From: Angiostrongylus vasorum
Lineage: Eukaryota > Nematoda > Chromadorea > Rhabditida > Metastrongylidae
DNA: 64,000 bases
Assembly (NCBI GenBank): GCA_018806985.1
Contig: JADANN010000311.1
Location: 1,302,001-1,366,000 of the forward strand
Reading direction: 5' to 3'
Shown here: positions 10,949-19,824 of the stretch, piece after piece
How positions within the stretch are numbered: the first letter of the stretch is position 1
Layout: each line of letters begins with the position of its first letter
Made by a program: the position numbers and the translations under genes
Notes under the pieces: model-generated
Seen by the model: the letters and a program-made list of their open reading frames with translations, nothing else
What the model was told of the DNA's origin: nothing
The model's database searches: none

Positions 10949-12331
10949 TTTTCATTTATGGTGGCTTTGGGAGCTTCGTTTTTTCGAAGTTTAGCGCCTT
11001 TCTCTCCTTTTTGCGAGAAGAGGAATCTTGCGCGAAGGATGCCATGGTCTGATCCCGTGTAAAACATTTTTAACAACAGCGACTTCACTAAGGCAAAACC
11101 TTCGATGATGTTGCCTATTTCGTTATGGTAGTCCCCACTGGGAGACTCCCACGTCCAGCGTTAAGGGTGGTGCTTCTGAAATTGCTAGTTACTGTGGATG
11201 GTCTTGGTCCCCATGATAAACTCAGAGAACCGCTCACCCTGTTCGTTCCATCGTTATCCATGGGTCCCAATGTGACGTTCTTCAGACGTTTTTCTTGGTA
11301 CAATCTTGGTATTGAAATCTCCAATGATGACCTTAAAGAACATATGGTCTTCTCTGTAGAACTTCTCCAAGTCCATATTGAACGCTTCCACTTCTTCTTC
11401 GTCATAGTTTGATGACGGCGCGTAAACGACGTTTATTGTCAAAGCCAGTGATCAACAACTCTTTAATCGTAAATGTCCGGCTCGGGTTGTAAGCTGTTCG
11501 AATGAAGCGATGTTCATGGACAAACTGGACAAACTCGTGTTGACGAGGACGCCGACGCCGCCGACTCCTCGACTGTCGCATGTTCCGAGGAGCGTTTCTT
11601 CTCCGGTGTCATAGACGGCGTTAAATGGATGGCGTCGTCTCGTCTCTTCCAGGCCGATGACGTCGTAACTTACCCTTCTTGCTTGCATAAGCAAGTCCTC
11701 TATTGAGGACTCGGATGCAAGTGTACGCGCATTGTAGGTGCAGATGGTCGCCATAGTTCTTCGTGATCCATGCAGCTTCCATTGGCCCTGAGATTTTAGC
11801 AGCCTCTCCGTACTCGTCCTACCCAACGCTGTGGAATTGGGGGCCTCTTTCGGGGAATGATACCCGTTTCCTTTTACGGTGTTTAGCTTTTTTCAATACC
11901 CACGTAAAGTTTGCTGGGCTCTGAACGTGGGGGGCCGGATATACTGACGTATACATAGCCTGCCACTCTCTCCTAGAGCGGACACGGAGCTTATTTGCTT
12001 TGAGGCGACACTCCTAATCTCCTTCCCATATACTTCCCTGTCACTTGATTTTCAGGCTTTTGCCTGAATTGATTTGTAGAAATACAATCGGCATAAACTT
12101 TAACGCACCCACACACGCACGCGTGAATACCCTTCGTGAATGCAGAAAGTATATGCCAAATCGGGCCCATCAGAAACAGGGAGTCCATCGCCTCGTATCC
12201 ACTTTCGTCTTAGGGAAGCAAAGGTGGCTTTTGGTCCGCGATTAACCCCCTATCCACTACCTGCGGACGTGCCGTGTCACCTCTCGAATAACCGCCTCGG
12301 GATTCCCTCATAAGAGTGAGAGCCATGGTAG

Positions 12332-12333
<2 letters not shown>

Positions 12334-12374
<41 letters not shown>

Positions 12375-13005
12375 GTATATATATGTGTATATCCATACAT
12401 GTGGACGTATGTATATATGTGTATGTCAATCGATGATCACCTTTCGCAGTGCTACGCACACTGACAACAAGACATTTTTTTTTGCAAATTTTTTTTATCT
12501 GGCCCCTCTAGGGCAATCGTTAGAAGTGGTCTGCAATACGCACTGGCTTGGTCAAAGGCTCAATTACGCGCGTCGTTCGTACCTTCCATCATTAAGCGGC
12601 CGAGAAAATAGTACGTAAGTTTTTTTTGCGAAATGAAAACATCTGCTCAAAACAACTGTGGGTTCCTGAAGGAGAATGCATATGACGAATACGCATTCAG
12701 CCATTTCAACGATGCCTCCAAGGGGGTTCGAACACATAGTGCTAAAAAAGCTCTTGGCGTTGATCAGCTCCTGAGGCCTAATGGATAGGATTTCATCGAG
12801 CACCGCAAAAGGAGATCAAGTGCATGTATGGCATGTATTGTGATTTTCAGTGGCCTACCAATGTATCGACTTAAGGCTGCTACCCTCCCAGATAGGTCTG
12901 GTAGCTAATTTGCAGACCACGGAGGAATGGAGGGCTTGGTGTGCTTTAGGCGCAGGATCGATCCCATGTGTTCTGCAGTGCACCTGTATCCACTGGGCTA
13001 AACGA
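12334..13005 (-). repeat. SINE-A composite with (TA)n tail
   Basis: On the minus strand a tRNA-like head (about 13005-12940, TTTAGCCCAGTGGATACAGG and GGGATCGATCC) leads into a SINE-A body ending at the TTGATCAACGCC equivalent near 12755. About 330 bp of further sequence then ends in the alternating TA tract at 12334-12425. The same order, head, body, extra segment and (TA)n, recurs on the plus strand at 17852-18534. The composite therefore appears to be a single longer element of about 650 bp whose 3' tail is a (TA) microsatellite. Confidence 0.65.
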
Positions 13006-13009
13006 CCCT

Positions 13010-14930
13010 GTACATCCGTAGTGAATTTTTTATAAATTAATCAATGTCGCACGCTCTATCCTTTTTTGCTGCCGTCGTCTAGCTTTAGATACTAATACTT
13101 CTTCTTGCACTAAGCAAATTCTTACTTCCTAAAAAAAAACTTGAAAGCAAAAAACAATAACGTGATTTTTTACAACCTGAACCGAACTTTATAAGCGCAA
13201 TTTATGTCCTTGAAGATGAAGGTTGATATGGTTTTTGAAAGATAGGAAACTTTTAAGTCTCGTATTGATTCTCATCGACCCACCATACAGTTCTACTTGT
13301 CACGACAGCGTCAAGATGCGTGTTACGGTCGGTGAGTAAATCAGACCGACGTCCTTTCGAGAATTCATAAACGGCTAAAAATTGCGCATTAAAGGATGCA
13401 CTGCGCGGGTTCGTGAGCTTTAAAAACATACTGGTACGAATTTTCCAGAGGAAATGCTTTGCCGCTGAAATCAAGCAGTTACAGGATGGAAGACGAAAAA
13501 ACAAAGCTAAGAATGTGAAGTTGCTGCGATTGGTGGCTTTGCTTCAAAAAAGGAACAAGTATGTCGAAAAAAATATAGTACATGAAAATAAACCGCCTAA
13601 GGTTCTACGTGTTCACGCGCCTTCATGCGCGATTTATGAGACAACATATTATGAGATACGCGGAATACAAAGGCGATTGTGAGAATTATGAACTCTGCCG
13701 ATCCAGTTAAGTTTTCGAAACGTATTCATCGTCACGAAACAAGAATTCGGATGGAAGCGAAGCAATTTTACTGTACAAAGTGAACATGCCGGTTTAACCT
13801 TTTCAGTCACACCACTACTCTAAGTTAATCTTCTTATTATTTCGCAACCGTTGGTTAGCATTATCCCGAATGAGAATCAAGATTTATGTGCAGAAAGGAA
13901 CATACTGTGGATGCGCATAAGACTTCAGAGTTCCGAGTGAAACGCTAGCGATAAGTGGGTGTGAGGATAAGCTAAGCGAGCACGATGGGACGAGCTTGCA
14001 GCGATTCGGCAAAAAATTGCAACTGTCTTTCTCCTACTCATTCTTCGGTTTGCTGATCAAGAAAGATTGCTAGTTGGTCTGTGACACGTTTAAGCAACTT
14101 CGAGGGCAATCATATTAACTACAATGTTATTTTTCCTACGTGGAGAGGAACTTTCATCGTTCAAGGTGAAAACTGCGAAATTGACGTCCATGAATATGTC
14201 GTCTATGAAGAGAGCATATGCTGGTTGTCAAAACAACTCAGCGTGTGTGAAAGTCGACACCGGATTTAGGCGTGCATTACGAAGTCTTTCAGCATGTTGT
14301 AGCTTTTTACATAGTAAAGCATTCAATAGAGTTCCCTATTGTGATACATTGTCACAAATGCGGATTTCAGTGCCGAATTTGACAGTACCGAAGTACTCTC
14401 TGAGATAGAATTCCTCTTAGCGTTTCCACTAATCACTAAATTGTTTTGTTGTGGAGAAAGCAAAGCCCAACTTTCTACTGCAGCACTTTTTTATCACTGG
14501 ATGATTGGTATTTTGACAAAATGTTAGACAACTGAGGAGGTTGTCACTCAAAATTACACTTTCCATCTATGAAGAAGGCTAAATTCGTCATATCATCAGT
14601 AATTGCGAAATAAAGTGTTTTGCTATCAGCCTTTTACCTCCTGATAAAGGGCTTAGATACCACTTAGAGCAGTATAGCCGTAATAGCTCAATAATCTAAC
14701 GATGACGGTCCTAATTTTCGTTTTCCTAATGGGTTACCGACTAGAGGAGCAAATGCAGTATCTGGCGAATGTGGGCGGCTGTTTCGTGTCCGTACACAAA
14801 AGCTTCGTCTTATTTATCGGACCATAACACCAACAACATTGTGCAAGCCATCGTTTCAGACCCAACTGCCGAGCCGGATTTCACGGTCACCTGTGCTAAT
14901 ATCGACAATTTACATGCTTTCTTTTGATCG
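13010..14930. other. No recognisable feature
   Basis: Two overlapping frames are present, 89 codons at 13413-13682(+) rich in Lys/Arg, and 94 codons at 14124-14408(+). Neither has a recognised motif. The stretch may include introns or exons of the gene to which the EGF-like relics at 15.0 kb belonged, but no splice-supported model can be built. Confidence 0.35.
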
Positions 14931-15039
14931 AATTATGTAGACTTTATGGTCATGGAATTATTGTCGACACATCGGAAACAGATACATGATAATCATGACT
15001 TGGATTCAGCACTGATTCAACGAATATTAGACACTTTCA

Positions 15040-15285
15040 GGCTGTTTATAAACGTATTTGTGATCGGTGCTACAAAGCTTCCGATGACAAAGTCAATCCG
15101 AAATACGTCGACGTCGACGGATGTGAAAGCAATCCATGTCGACAGGGTGTTGATTGCAACAAAGTTCGAGGAAAACTTCAATGCACTGGCTCTCCTAGGC
15201 GTTATAACGCTAAGAATATCGAGTTTTATAGATGTTTGCCTCAACCAAATCATTATATAGGTCTGCATATACCTCTTAAAAAATG
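15040..15285 (+). pseudogene. EGF-like / cysteine-rich exon relic
   Basis: One plus-strand frame, beginning near 15032 and open to a stop after about 15287, reads KRICDRCYKASDDKVNPKY followed by DVDGCESNPCRQGVDCNK and VRGKLQCTGSP. The Cys spacing and the acidic DVDGC entry resemble a calcium-binding EGF-like domain of the thrombospondin/COMP kind (DVDEC...NPC...GV.C). This is a family-level resemblance judged by eye. With the segments at 15395-15480 and 15563-15670 it may be one decayed gene. A different frame gives a longer ORF without cysteines, which I consider a shadow. Confidence 0.4.
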
Positions 15286-15394
15286 GTGCTGATATTTTGT
15301 GTATGATATCCCCTATATCCGCTGTCATATACACTCATAATATCATTCAATGTTGCAGAGTTTTAAAGGTTTTAAAAAGTTTTGTGCTCTTCTC

Positions 15395-15670
15395 CAGCTA
15401 ACGGCCAGACATGCGCAGATATTGACGATCGTGCAGTTGCGAACTATCCACGCTGCTCAAATTCACATGTTCCATGCTTTAACAAAATGGGCTCGTTTCA
15501 CTGTTTACTCTCTGATTTCTCTCTAAGCCCTCTGTTTTTCCGCCTTTGAAATTGTTCCACAGGTTATTGTGGTGATGGTCGCACGTGTCGTCGCCGTTCT
15601 GTATGCTGCGGAGCTCCGTGTCGTCGGGATGCCACATCTGTTGACGATCCGTCTTCGCTGAATCCGGGCG
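15395..15670 (+). pseudogene. EGF-like exon pair relic, plus copy
   Basis: The first part (about 15395-15500) reads ANGQTCADIDDR and then CSNSHVPCFNKMGSFHC, the pattern of the N-terminal half of a calcium-binding EGF domain. After a short intron-like gap ending in a CCACAG acceptor at 15557-15562, the frame resumes as YCGDGRTCRRR and CCGAPCRRD. Joined, the order is typical of thrombospondin-type EGF repeats. Compared with the minus-strand copy at 17545-17857 this one has lost the CSKCPPG-encoding segment. A stop in the CTCTGATTTCTCTCTAAG stretch lies in the presumed intron. Confidence 0.5.
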
Positions 15671-15751
15671 GATTTTGCTCAAATAATCAAGTTTATCGAA
15701 AAATGTGTGCAGGACAATTTTCTTGGCCCATCGAACATTTTCAAAACGTCG

Positions 15752-15823
15752 GACCACGGCCGGGATCGAACCGATAATCTTCTGATTAGAAGTCAGACGC
15801 CTTATCCATTGGGCCACGCGGGC
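15752..15823 (-). pseudogene. tRNA-Arg(UCU)-like pseudo-unit, copy 2
   Basis: The minus-strand cloverleaf has D stem GCCC/AGGC (weakened), a perfect anticodon stem TCTGA/TCAGA with anticodon TCT, a canonical TTCGATC T loop, but a mismatched acceptor stem (GCCCGCG against CGTGGTC) and one mismatch in the T stem. It is followed by the same body as the unit at 9715. It is a diverged member of the tRNA-Arg-headed repeat. Confidence 0.6.
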
Positions 15824-15852
15824 TGCAGGCTGAGTGTCTATGTAATTGTCTA

Positions 15853-15949
15853 TATGTCCTTATGAACTGCTCTAGTTGAGCTGATACCAACTTATATCAA
15901 CTTCGCATCGGCTCAACAAGATATCAGTTCGCTAAGAACATAGAAATCA
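15853..15949. repeat. Hairpin module, copy 2
   Basis: A second copy of the approximately 95-bp palindrome, with TCCTTATGAACTG and its near-complement CAGTTCGCTAAGAACATAG flanking a GTTGAGCTGAT/ATCGGCTCAAC inner pair. It stands between the tRNA-Arg-like unit and the left arm of the large fold-back. Confidence 0.65.
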
Positions 15950-16214
15950 ATATGCCGATTATTTATGCCGAAGTTTGTAGAAATTCGATTTTTTGAATTG
16001 TTACAACGTTGGCGGAGATGGTACTTTCAAAAAATAGAACATCATTGTCGTGGTATTTGCAGTTTCCACAGTGGAAGTCAGATGCATTTCTCATGGAGCA
16101 CAAGGTTACGGACTTATCGAGCGTTTTCGAAAATCGTCGTTGCTTCTTTTTCTAAGCGCTGTCGTAAATGAGTCTGTATACAATAATATGTCTTAATAAA
16201 AGTAATTTCTTTTT

Positions 16215-16575
16215 TTCTTTTTTCTTCCAAACGGTTTGAAGTCTCATCGTTGCTGGTAGGTGTTCCTGGGTGCCGGGCTGAGATGTACTGCGGGGAATTC
16301 ATCGCTATGGCTAGGTCTCCCAAGCTAAGGAGTACAGAGTTTCCATCAAGAAGCCGAGCTAGAAGTAAACCAATACTCCGCCATCGTCCTGGGACCAAAC
16401 TAGTCGCATGGTAGTAAATCTTCCTCTGACAAGTGAATGTGGTGGTGACGACCTGGGGCAGACTTTGGCTAGGCTGACCTCAGGAATCCAAAGGTCCACA
16501 GTACCCAAACCAGCAAAACTCCGAAAAAATGGAGTTTATGCTGGAGGGCGCGCTCAACTTTTACATAGGCCACGT
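16215..16575 (-). repeat. SINE-C copy 3 (left of palindrome centre)
   Basis: Family landmarks in reverse: AAACGGTTTGAAGTCTC, GGTAGGTGTTCCTGGGTG, GATGTACTGCGGGG, TAGGTCTCCCAAGC, CATCAAGAAGCC, then ACTAGTCGCATGGTAGTAAATC and CGAAAAAATGGAG. The RTE-B-like terminal segment is poorly preserved. Confidence 0.65.
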
Positions 16576-16589
16576 GCAGCCTAAACCAG

Positions 16590-17000
16590 AAGTAGTTGCT
16601 GCGAAAGTTACTTTGATAATTGGTTGGTTCGTCTTCACTGGTTGTGGAGCCTCCCGTGTAATTCCCATGTTTTCCGGAGTTTTGCTGGTTTAGCTATTGC
16701 GAGCCCTTGAATTCCTGTAGTCAGCCTAGCACAAGTCTGCCCCAGGCCGTCACCACCACAGGCAGTAGCAGCAGTAGTAGATCAGCGAAAGATTTGCCAC
16801 TATGCGACTAGTTTGGTACCAAGACGGTGGCGGATCCTGGTATTGGTTTACTCTTGGCTGGGCTTTCTGATGGAAACCGCGGGCTCATTTTCACCTTGGG
16901 AGACCCTGTTAGGAGGATGAATCCCCCCGCTGTACATCGCAGCCGGACACCCAGGAATACCTCCCAGCCACCGCGAGGCGGTAAACCGTTTGGAGGAAAA
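16590..17000 (+). repeat. SINE-C copy 4 (right of palindrome centre)
   Basis: This is the best preserved long SINE-C. It includes GTCTTCACTGGTTGTGGAGC, TTTTCCGGAGTTTTGCTGG, GATTTGCCACTATGCGACTA, GATCCTGGTATTGGTTTACT, GATGGAAACCGCGGGCTC and GAGGCGGTAAACCGTTTGG. It is the mirror partner of the copy at 16215-16575. An apparent 93-codon frame inside it is a by-product of the repeat. Confidence 0.7.
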
Positions 17001-17282
17001 AAAAGAAAAAAAGAAAATATTTGCAAGGAGATATATTATTACACACAGGTTCATTTAAGTGAACACTCAGAAGAAGAAGCAGTGCCGACTTTTGAAGACG
17101 CTCGATAGGGTCGTGACCTTGTGTTCTTTGAGAAATGAGTCTCACTCCTACTCTGGAAACTGCAAACGCCACGATTATTGTGTTCTGTTTTTCGAAAGCA
17201 GCATTTCCGCCAACATAATTACAGTTCAAAACACCGACTTACTATAAACCTCGGCATAAATGACCAGCATGTCTGCTTCCAT

Positions 17283-17372
17283 ATTCTTATGAAATGACCT
17301 TGATGAGGTGATGCGAAGTTGATCTAAGTTGATATCACCTTAACTAGATCGGTTCATAAGGACATTTAGATC
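17283..17372. repeat. Hairpin module, copy 3
   Basis: Third copy of the short palindrome, in the opposite orientation to copy 2 as expected for the right arm of the palindrome. It includes ATTCTTATGAAATGACC, GAGGTGATGCGAAGTTGATC, TTGATATCACCTTAAC and GGTTCATAAGGACAT. Confidence 0.6.
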
Positions 17373-17405
17373 AATATATAGATGTTGGACGTGTACCCGT
17401 GGTGG

Positions 17406-17520
17406 CCCAATGGATAAGGCGTCTAATTTGTGAAGATTGTCAGTTCGACCCCGTCCGTTGACTTACCTTTTGAAAAGGTCAGATGGGCTAGGAAGACTGG
17501 CCTGCACTTATTTTCCGGTG
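17406..17520 (+). pseudogene. tRNA-Arg-like unit and body, copy 3 (degenerate)
   Basis: GGTGGCCCAATGGATAAGGC preserves the D-arm region and GTTCGACCCC preserves the T loop, but the anticodon stem-loop is deleted and scrambled. The body that follows matches the reverse of 15690-15751, including an AGATGGGCTAGGAAGACTGG block and TGCACTTATTTTCC. Confidence 0.55.
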
Positions 17521-17544
17521 GATTTGATTGATTGAGGAAAGTTC

Positions 17545-17857
17545 ACTCAGATTGAGAGACGACGGATCTTCAACACATGTGGAATCCAGGCGACACGGGG
17601 CTCTATAGGACACAGAATGGTGACGACACGTGCACCCATCACCACATTAACCTGTGGAGCAATTTCAAAGATGGAAAAACAGAGGGCAGAGATAGAAACT
17701 TGGAAGTAAATGTCAGAGATCTTTTCGCTGCCTGGTGGACATTTACTGCAGTGAAATGAGTCGATTGTGTTAAAGCATGGAACATGTGGATATGAGGAGC
17801 ACTGATCGTTCGCTGCTGCACATTCGCCAATATCTGCGCATATCTGGCCGTTGGTGG
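17545..17857 (-). pseudogene. EGF-like exon pair relic, minus copy
   Basis: The minus strand reads TNGQICADIGECAAANDQCS, then SYPHVPCFNTIDSFHCSKCPPG (17857-17730). After an intron-like segment ending in CCACAG, the second block contains CGDGCTCRHHS and APCRLDSTCVEDPSS (about 17625-17550). The Cys-rich pattern, the CADI-EC entry and the CPPG/CGDG ending fit a calcium-binding EGF domain split by an intron, as in thrombospondin-like proteins. The second block is preceded by an in-frame TAA in the frame used, and no GT donor follows CPPG, so it is probably dead. It is the inverted copy of 15395-15670. Confidence 0.5.
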
Positions 17858-18463
17858 TCGGAGGCTCCTTGCAATGCACACGTTGGATCGATCCCCGCTT
17901 ACATGGCCCACCAAGATTTCCACTTTTCCGGGGTCGATAATTTGGTACCAGACTTGTATGGAGGATATCAACACTGGCTCGATACATCGGTAGGCCACTT
18001 TATATCACTGTACAGGCCACGTATGCGCCTGATCTCCTTTAGTGATGCTTGATGAAATCGACTACATAAAGCCTCAGGGGGCCGATCAACACCAAGAGCT
18101 TTTTTTATCACTATGTGTTCGAACCCATTCGAAGCATCGTAGAGATTGCTGAATGCATATTAGTCATATGCAATCTCCCTTCAGGGAACTTAGAGGTCTA
18201 TAGAGCAGGTGTTTTTATTTCACAAAAGAATGCCGGTGCCAAATTTCCGACCGCTTAATGGAGGAAGGGCTCGGCGCGCACGAAGCGCGTAATTGAGCCT
18301 TTGACCAAGCCAGTACGTATTGTATTGCAGAGCACTTCAACCCATTGCCCTAGAGGGGCTAAATGGCATAAATTTTGAAAAAAATTGACGTTGTAATTGC
18401 GTGGAGCACAGCGACTGGTGACCATCAATTGACAAAGATGTGCGTTTATAGTTGTAGTTATGC

Positions 18464-18533
<70 letters not shown>

Positions 18534-18534
18534 A
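17852..18534 (+). repeat. SINE-A composite with (TA)n tail, second copy
   Basis: The plus strand runs from a head with TTGGATCGATCCCC through CATGGCCCACCAAG, CCGGGGTCGATAATTTGG and GATCAACACCAAGAGC (near 18100). About 360 bp follow that match the extra segment of 12334-13005, including GTGTTCGAACCCATT, TTGAGCCTTTGACCAAGCC and CCCTAGAGGGGC. It ends in a (TA)n tract at 18466-18534. Together with the first copy it defines a longer SINE-A derivative. Confidence 0.65.
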
Positions 18535-18544
18535 TAAATTGTAT

Positions 18545-19150
18545 TTGTGGCGAACAAGTCAATGTCTTCTCCTCAGGCAAACATGAATTGTCAGTATAAG
18601 GTTCACTCCATTGCACCAAACGTTTCGGTGGCTTCGCCTTCTAAAAATTCTTCCCGGTATTCGCCTGCTGAACCTGCTAAACAAGCTGTTATAAATATTA
18701 CTTTTAAAAAGCATAATAACAATGTTTGTTTATTATGAGATGTATTATTTGCCCGACTAATGTGCGCGATTGTCAGTTGTGGGAAAGTCATTTTTTCTTT
18801 CAAAGAAACGAAGACAACATTTTTTGAATAGAAGGTAAGTAAGACTGTTAAGGAGAGTCATGGTGTTTAAGGAGGACTGGATAATCGGGGGATCATGGCT
18901 AATACTGTCAAGCAGCATGAACGACAAGTTGTCATCGAGGATCGCCGTCTATGAATTTCCCAAGAACAACACGTGATGTTATGTAGTTTTCAGGATGATA
19001 GGACTGATATTGGTGATACGCCACTTTCACTCAGCCATTCATTCATAAAGTTCATGAAAATTGGTATACCAGAGGGCGACTTTGAGAAAGGAAAGAGGGT
19101 TGGTAAAAACAGCTTTTATTATTTGTTTAATTTCTAACTCTACTATTTGT
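18545..19150. other. No recognisable feature
   Basis: No frame above 66 codons has a recognisable product, and no shared repeat is visible in this stretch. Confidence 0.35.
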
Positions 19151-19818
19151 TTTAACCTTTTTGCCTACTGCCTACTGTTTTTGATGGCAGGGGTATATTG
19201 CGAAATATAACTTCAACGAAGCTGAGATATTTGCAAAACTCTGGACCGCAGGTGCCTATGGTGGGGAACGAACGCGCTATTGACCTTTCCGGGGAGTAAC
19301 GCGTTCACCACCACACCATGCGGGTCCTTCGTTTCGCCTGTCTCTCAGCTAGTTCTATCGATCTTTTTTGCCATCAGCAATCACCCGTCAACGGGATTGA
19401 TCTGGGGAGACCAAATCGGCATTGAACCCAGTTAAGCTGAGGCTATAGTTGTAATCGCAATTTTAACCTTTTTGCCTACTGCCTACTGTTTTTTGATGGC
19501 AGGGCATATTGCAAAATATAACTTCAACGAAGCTGAGATATTTGCAAAACCTCTGACCGTAGGTGCCTATGGTGGAGAACGAACGCGCTATTGTCCTTTC
19601 CGGGGAGTAACGCGTTCACCACCACACCATGCGGGTCCTTCGTTTCGCCTGTCTCTCAGCTAGTTCTATCGATCTTTTTGCCATCAGCAATCACCCGTCA
19701 ACGGGATTGATCTGGGGAGCCCGAATCGGCATTGAACCCAGTTAAGATGAGGCTATAGTTATAGGCACCCGTGGTCCAGAGATTTGCAAATATTTCAGCT
19801 TCGTTGAAGTTATGTTTC
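19151..19818. mobile_element. Inverted-repeat (MITE-like) element with internal tandem duplication
   Basis: A roughly 311-bp unit starting TTTAACCTTTTTGCCTACTG is tandemly duplicated (19151-19461 and 19462-19772) with few differences. The array closes at 19765-19818 with an inverted partial copy of its own beginning (GGTCCAGAGATTTGCAAA against the forward TTTGCAAAACTCTGGACC). A related element with the same internal CACCACACCATGCGGG block lies at 37563-37895(+) and in the right arm at 57022-57354. The internal block on the minus strand has box-A- and box-B-like spacing, so a tRNA-derived core is possible. Confidence 0.65.
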
Positions 19819-19824
19819 TAATAT

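Larger units (their letters stand above)
9310..10955. mobile_element. Nested insertion block inside RTE copy A
   Basis: In RTE copy C the sequence CTTCCCAACAGCCGACTAATG continues into a GGTGGTTCTGGGAC block. In copy A the equivalent of the first part ends near 9309 and the second resumes near 10953. The intervening 1.65 kb contains SINE-A (9375-9645), a tRNA-Arg-like unit (9715-9787), a hairpin module (9808-9905), a fold-back element enclosing SINE-C (about 9910-10690) and a second SINE-A (10694-10948). Several insertion events, or one composite one, would explain it. Confidence 0.75.
8155..12320 (-). pseudogene. RTE-type non-LTR retrotransposon, copy A (split, 3' truncated)
   Basis: Minus-strand relic of a single-ORF RTE element encoding an apurinic-like endonuclease followed by reverse transcriptase. 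From 5' to 3' on the minus strand: a 5' leader (about 12320-11850), the N-terminal endonuclease part (11826-11452, with ICTYNARTLASESSIEDL), the endonuclease core (11442-11254, with [17 protein letters not shown] and IIGDFNTKI), a linker (9106-8852), and reverse transcriptase (8621-8421 and 8345-8154, with GLRQGDTISPKLFAA). About 1.65 kb (9310-10955) of nested repeats separates endonuclease from linker. Homology stops near 8155 inside the RT domain, before the catalytic ADD motif seen in copies B and D. Frameshifts and stops show that it is dead. Copies C and D give the intact order. Confidence 0.85.
15395..17870. repeat. Old imperfect palindrome centred near 16,585
   Basis: Left arm order: EGF-like exons, tRNA-Arg-like unit, hairpin module, fold-back arm, SINE-C. 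Right arm order from the centre outwards: SINE-C, fold-back arm, hairpin module, tRNA-Arg-like unit, EGF-like exons, all in reverse orientation. The arms are about 1.18 and 1.28 kb and diverge visibly, with frequent substitutions and indels, so the structure is old. It extends past the fold-back element into exon sequence. It therefore reflects an inverted duplication of a genomic segment and cannot be a transposon alone. Confidence 0.7.

Noticed and set aside
11125..11412. 95-codon plus-strand frame opposite RTE copy A
   Set aside because: It is the antisense of the RTE endonuclease region. The minus-strand frame carries the recognisable motifs.
14946..15260. 104-codon plus-strand frame
   Set aside because: The overlapping frame with EGF-like cysteines is the better candidate. 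This one has no recognised motif.
17547..17987. 146-codon minus-strand frame as a single protein
   Set aside because: It reads through SINE-A, the EGF-like exon, an intron-like stretch and a wrong frame of the second exon. Only the EGF-like part is credible.
18255..18599. Overlapping 74-100 codon frames on both strands
   Set aside because: They run through the (TA)n tract and the SINE-A extra segment. Low-complexity artefact.
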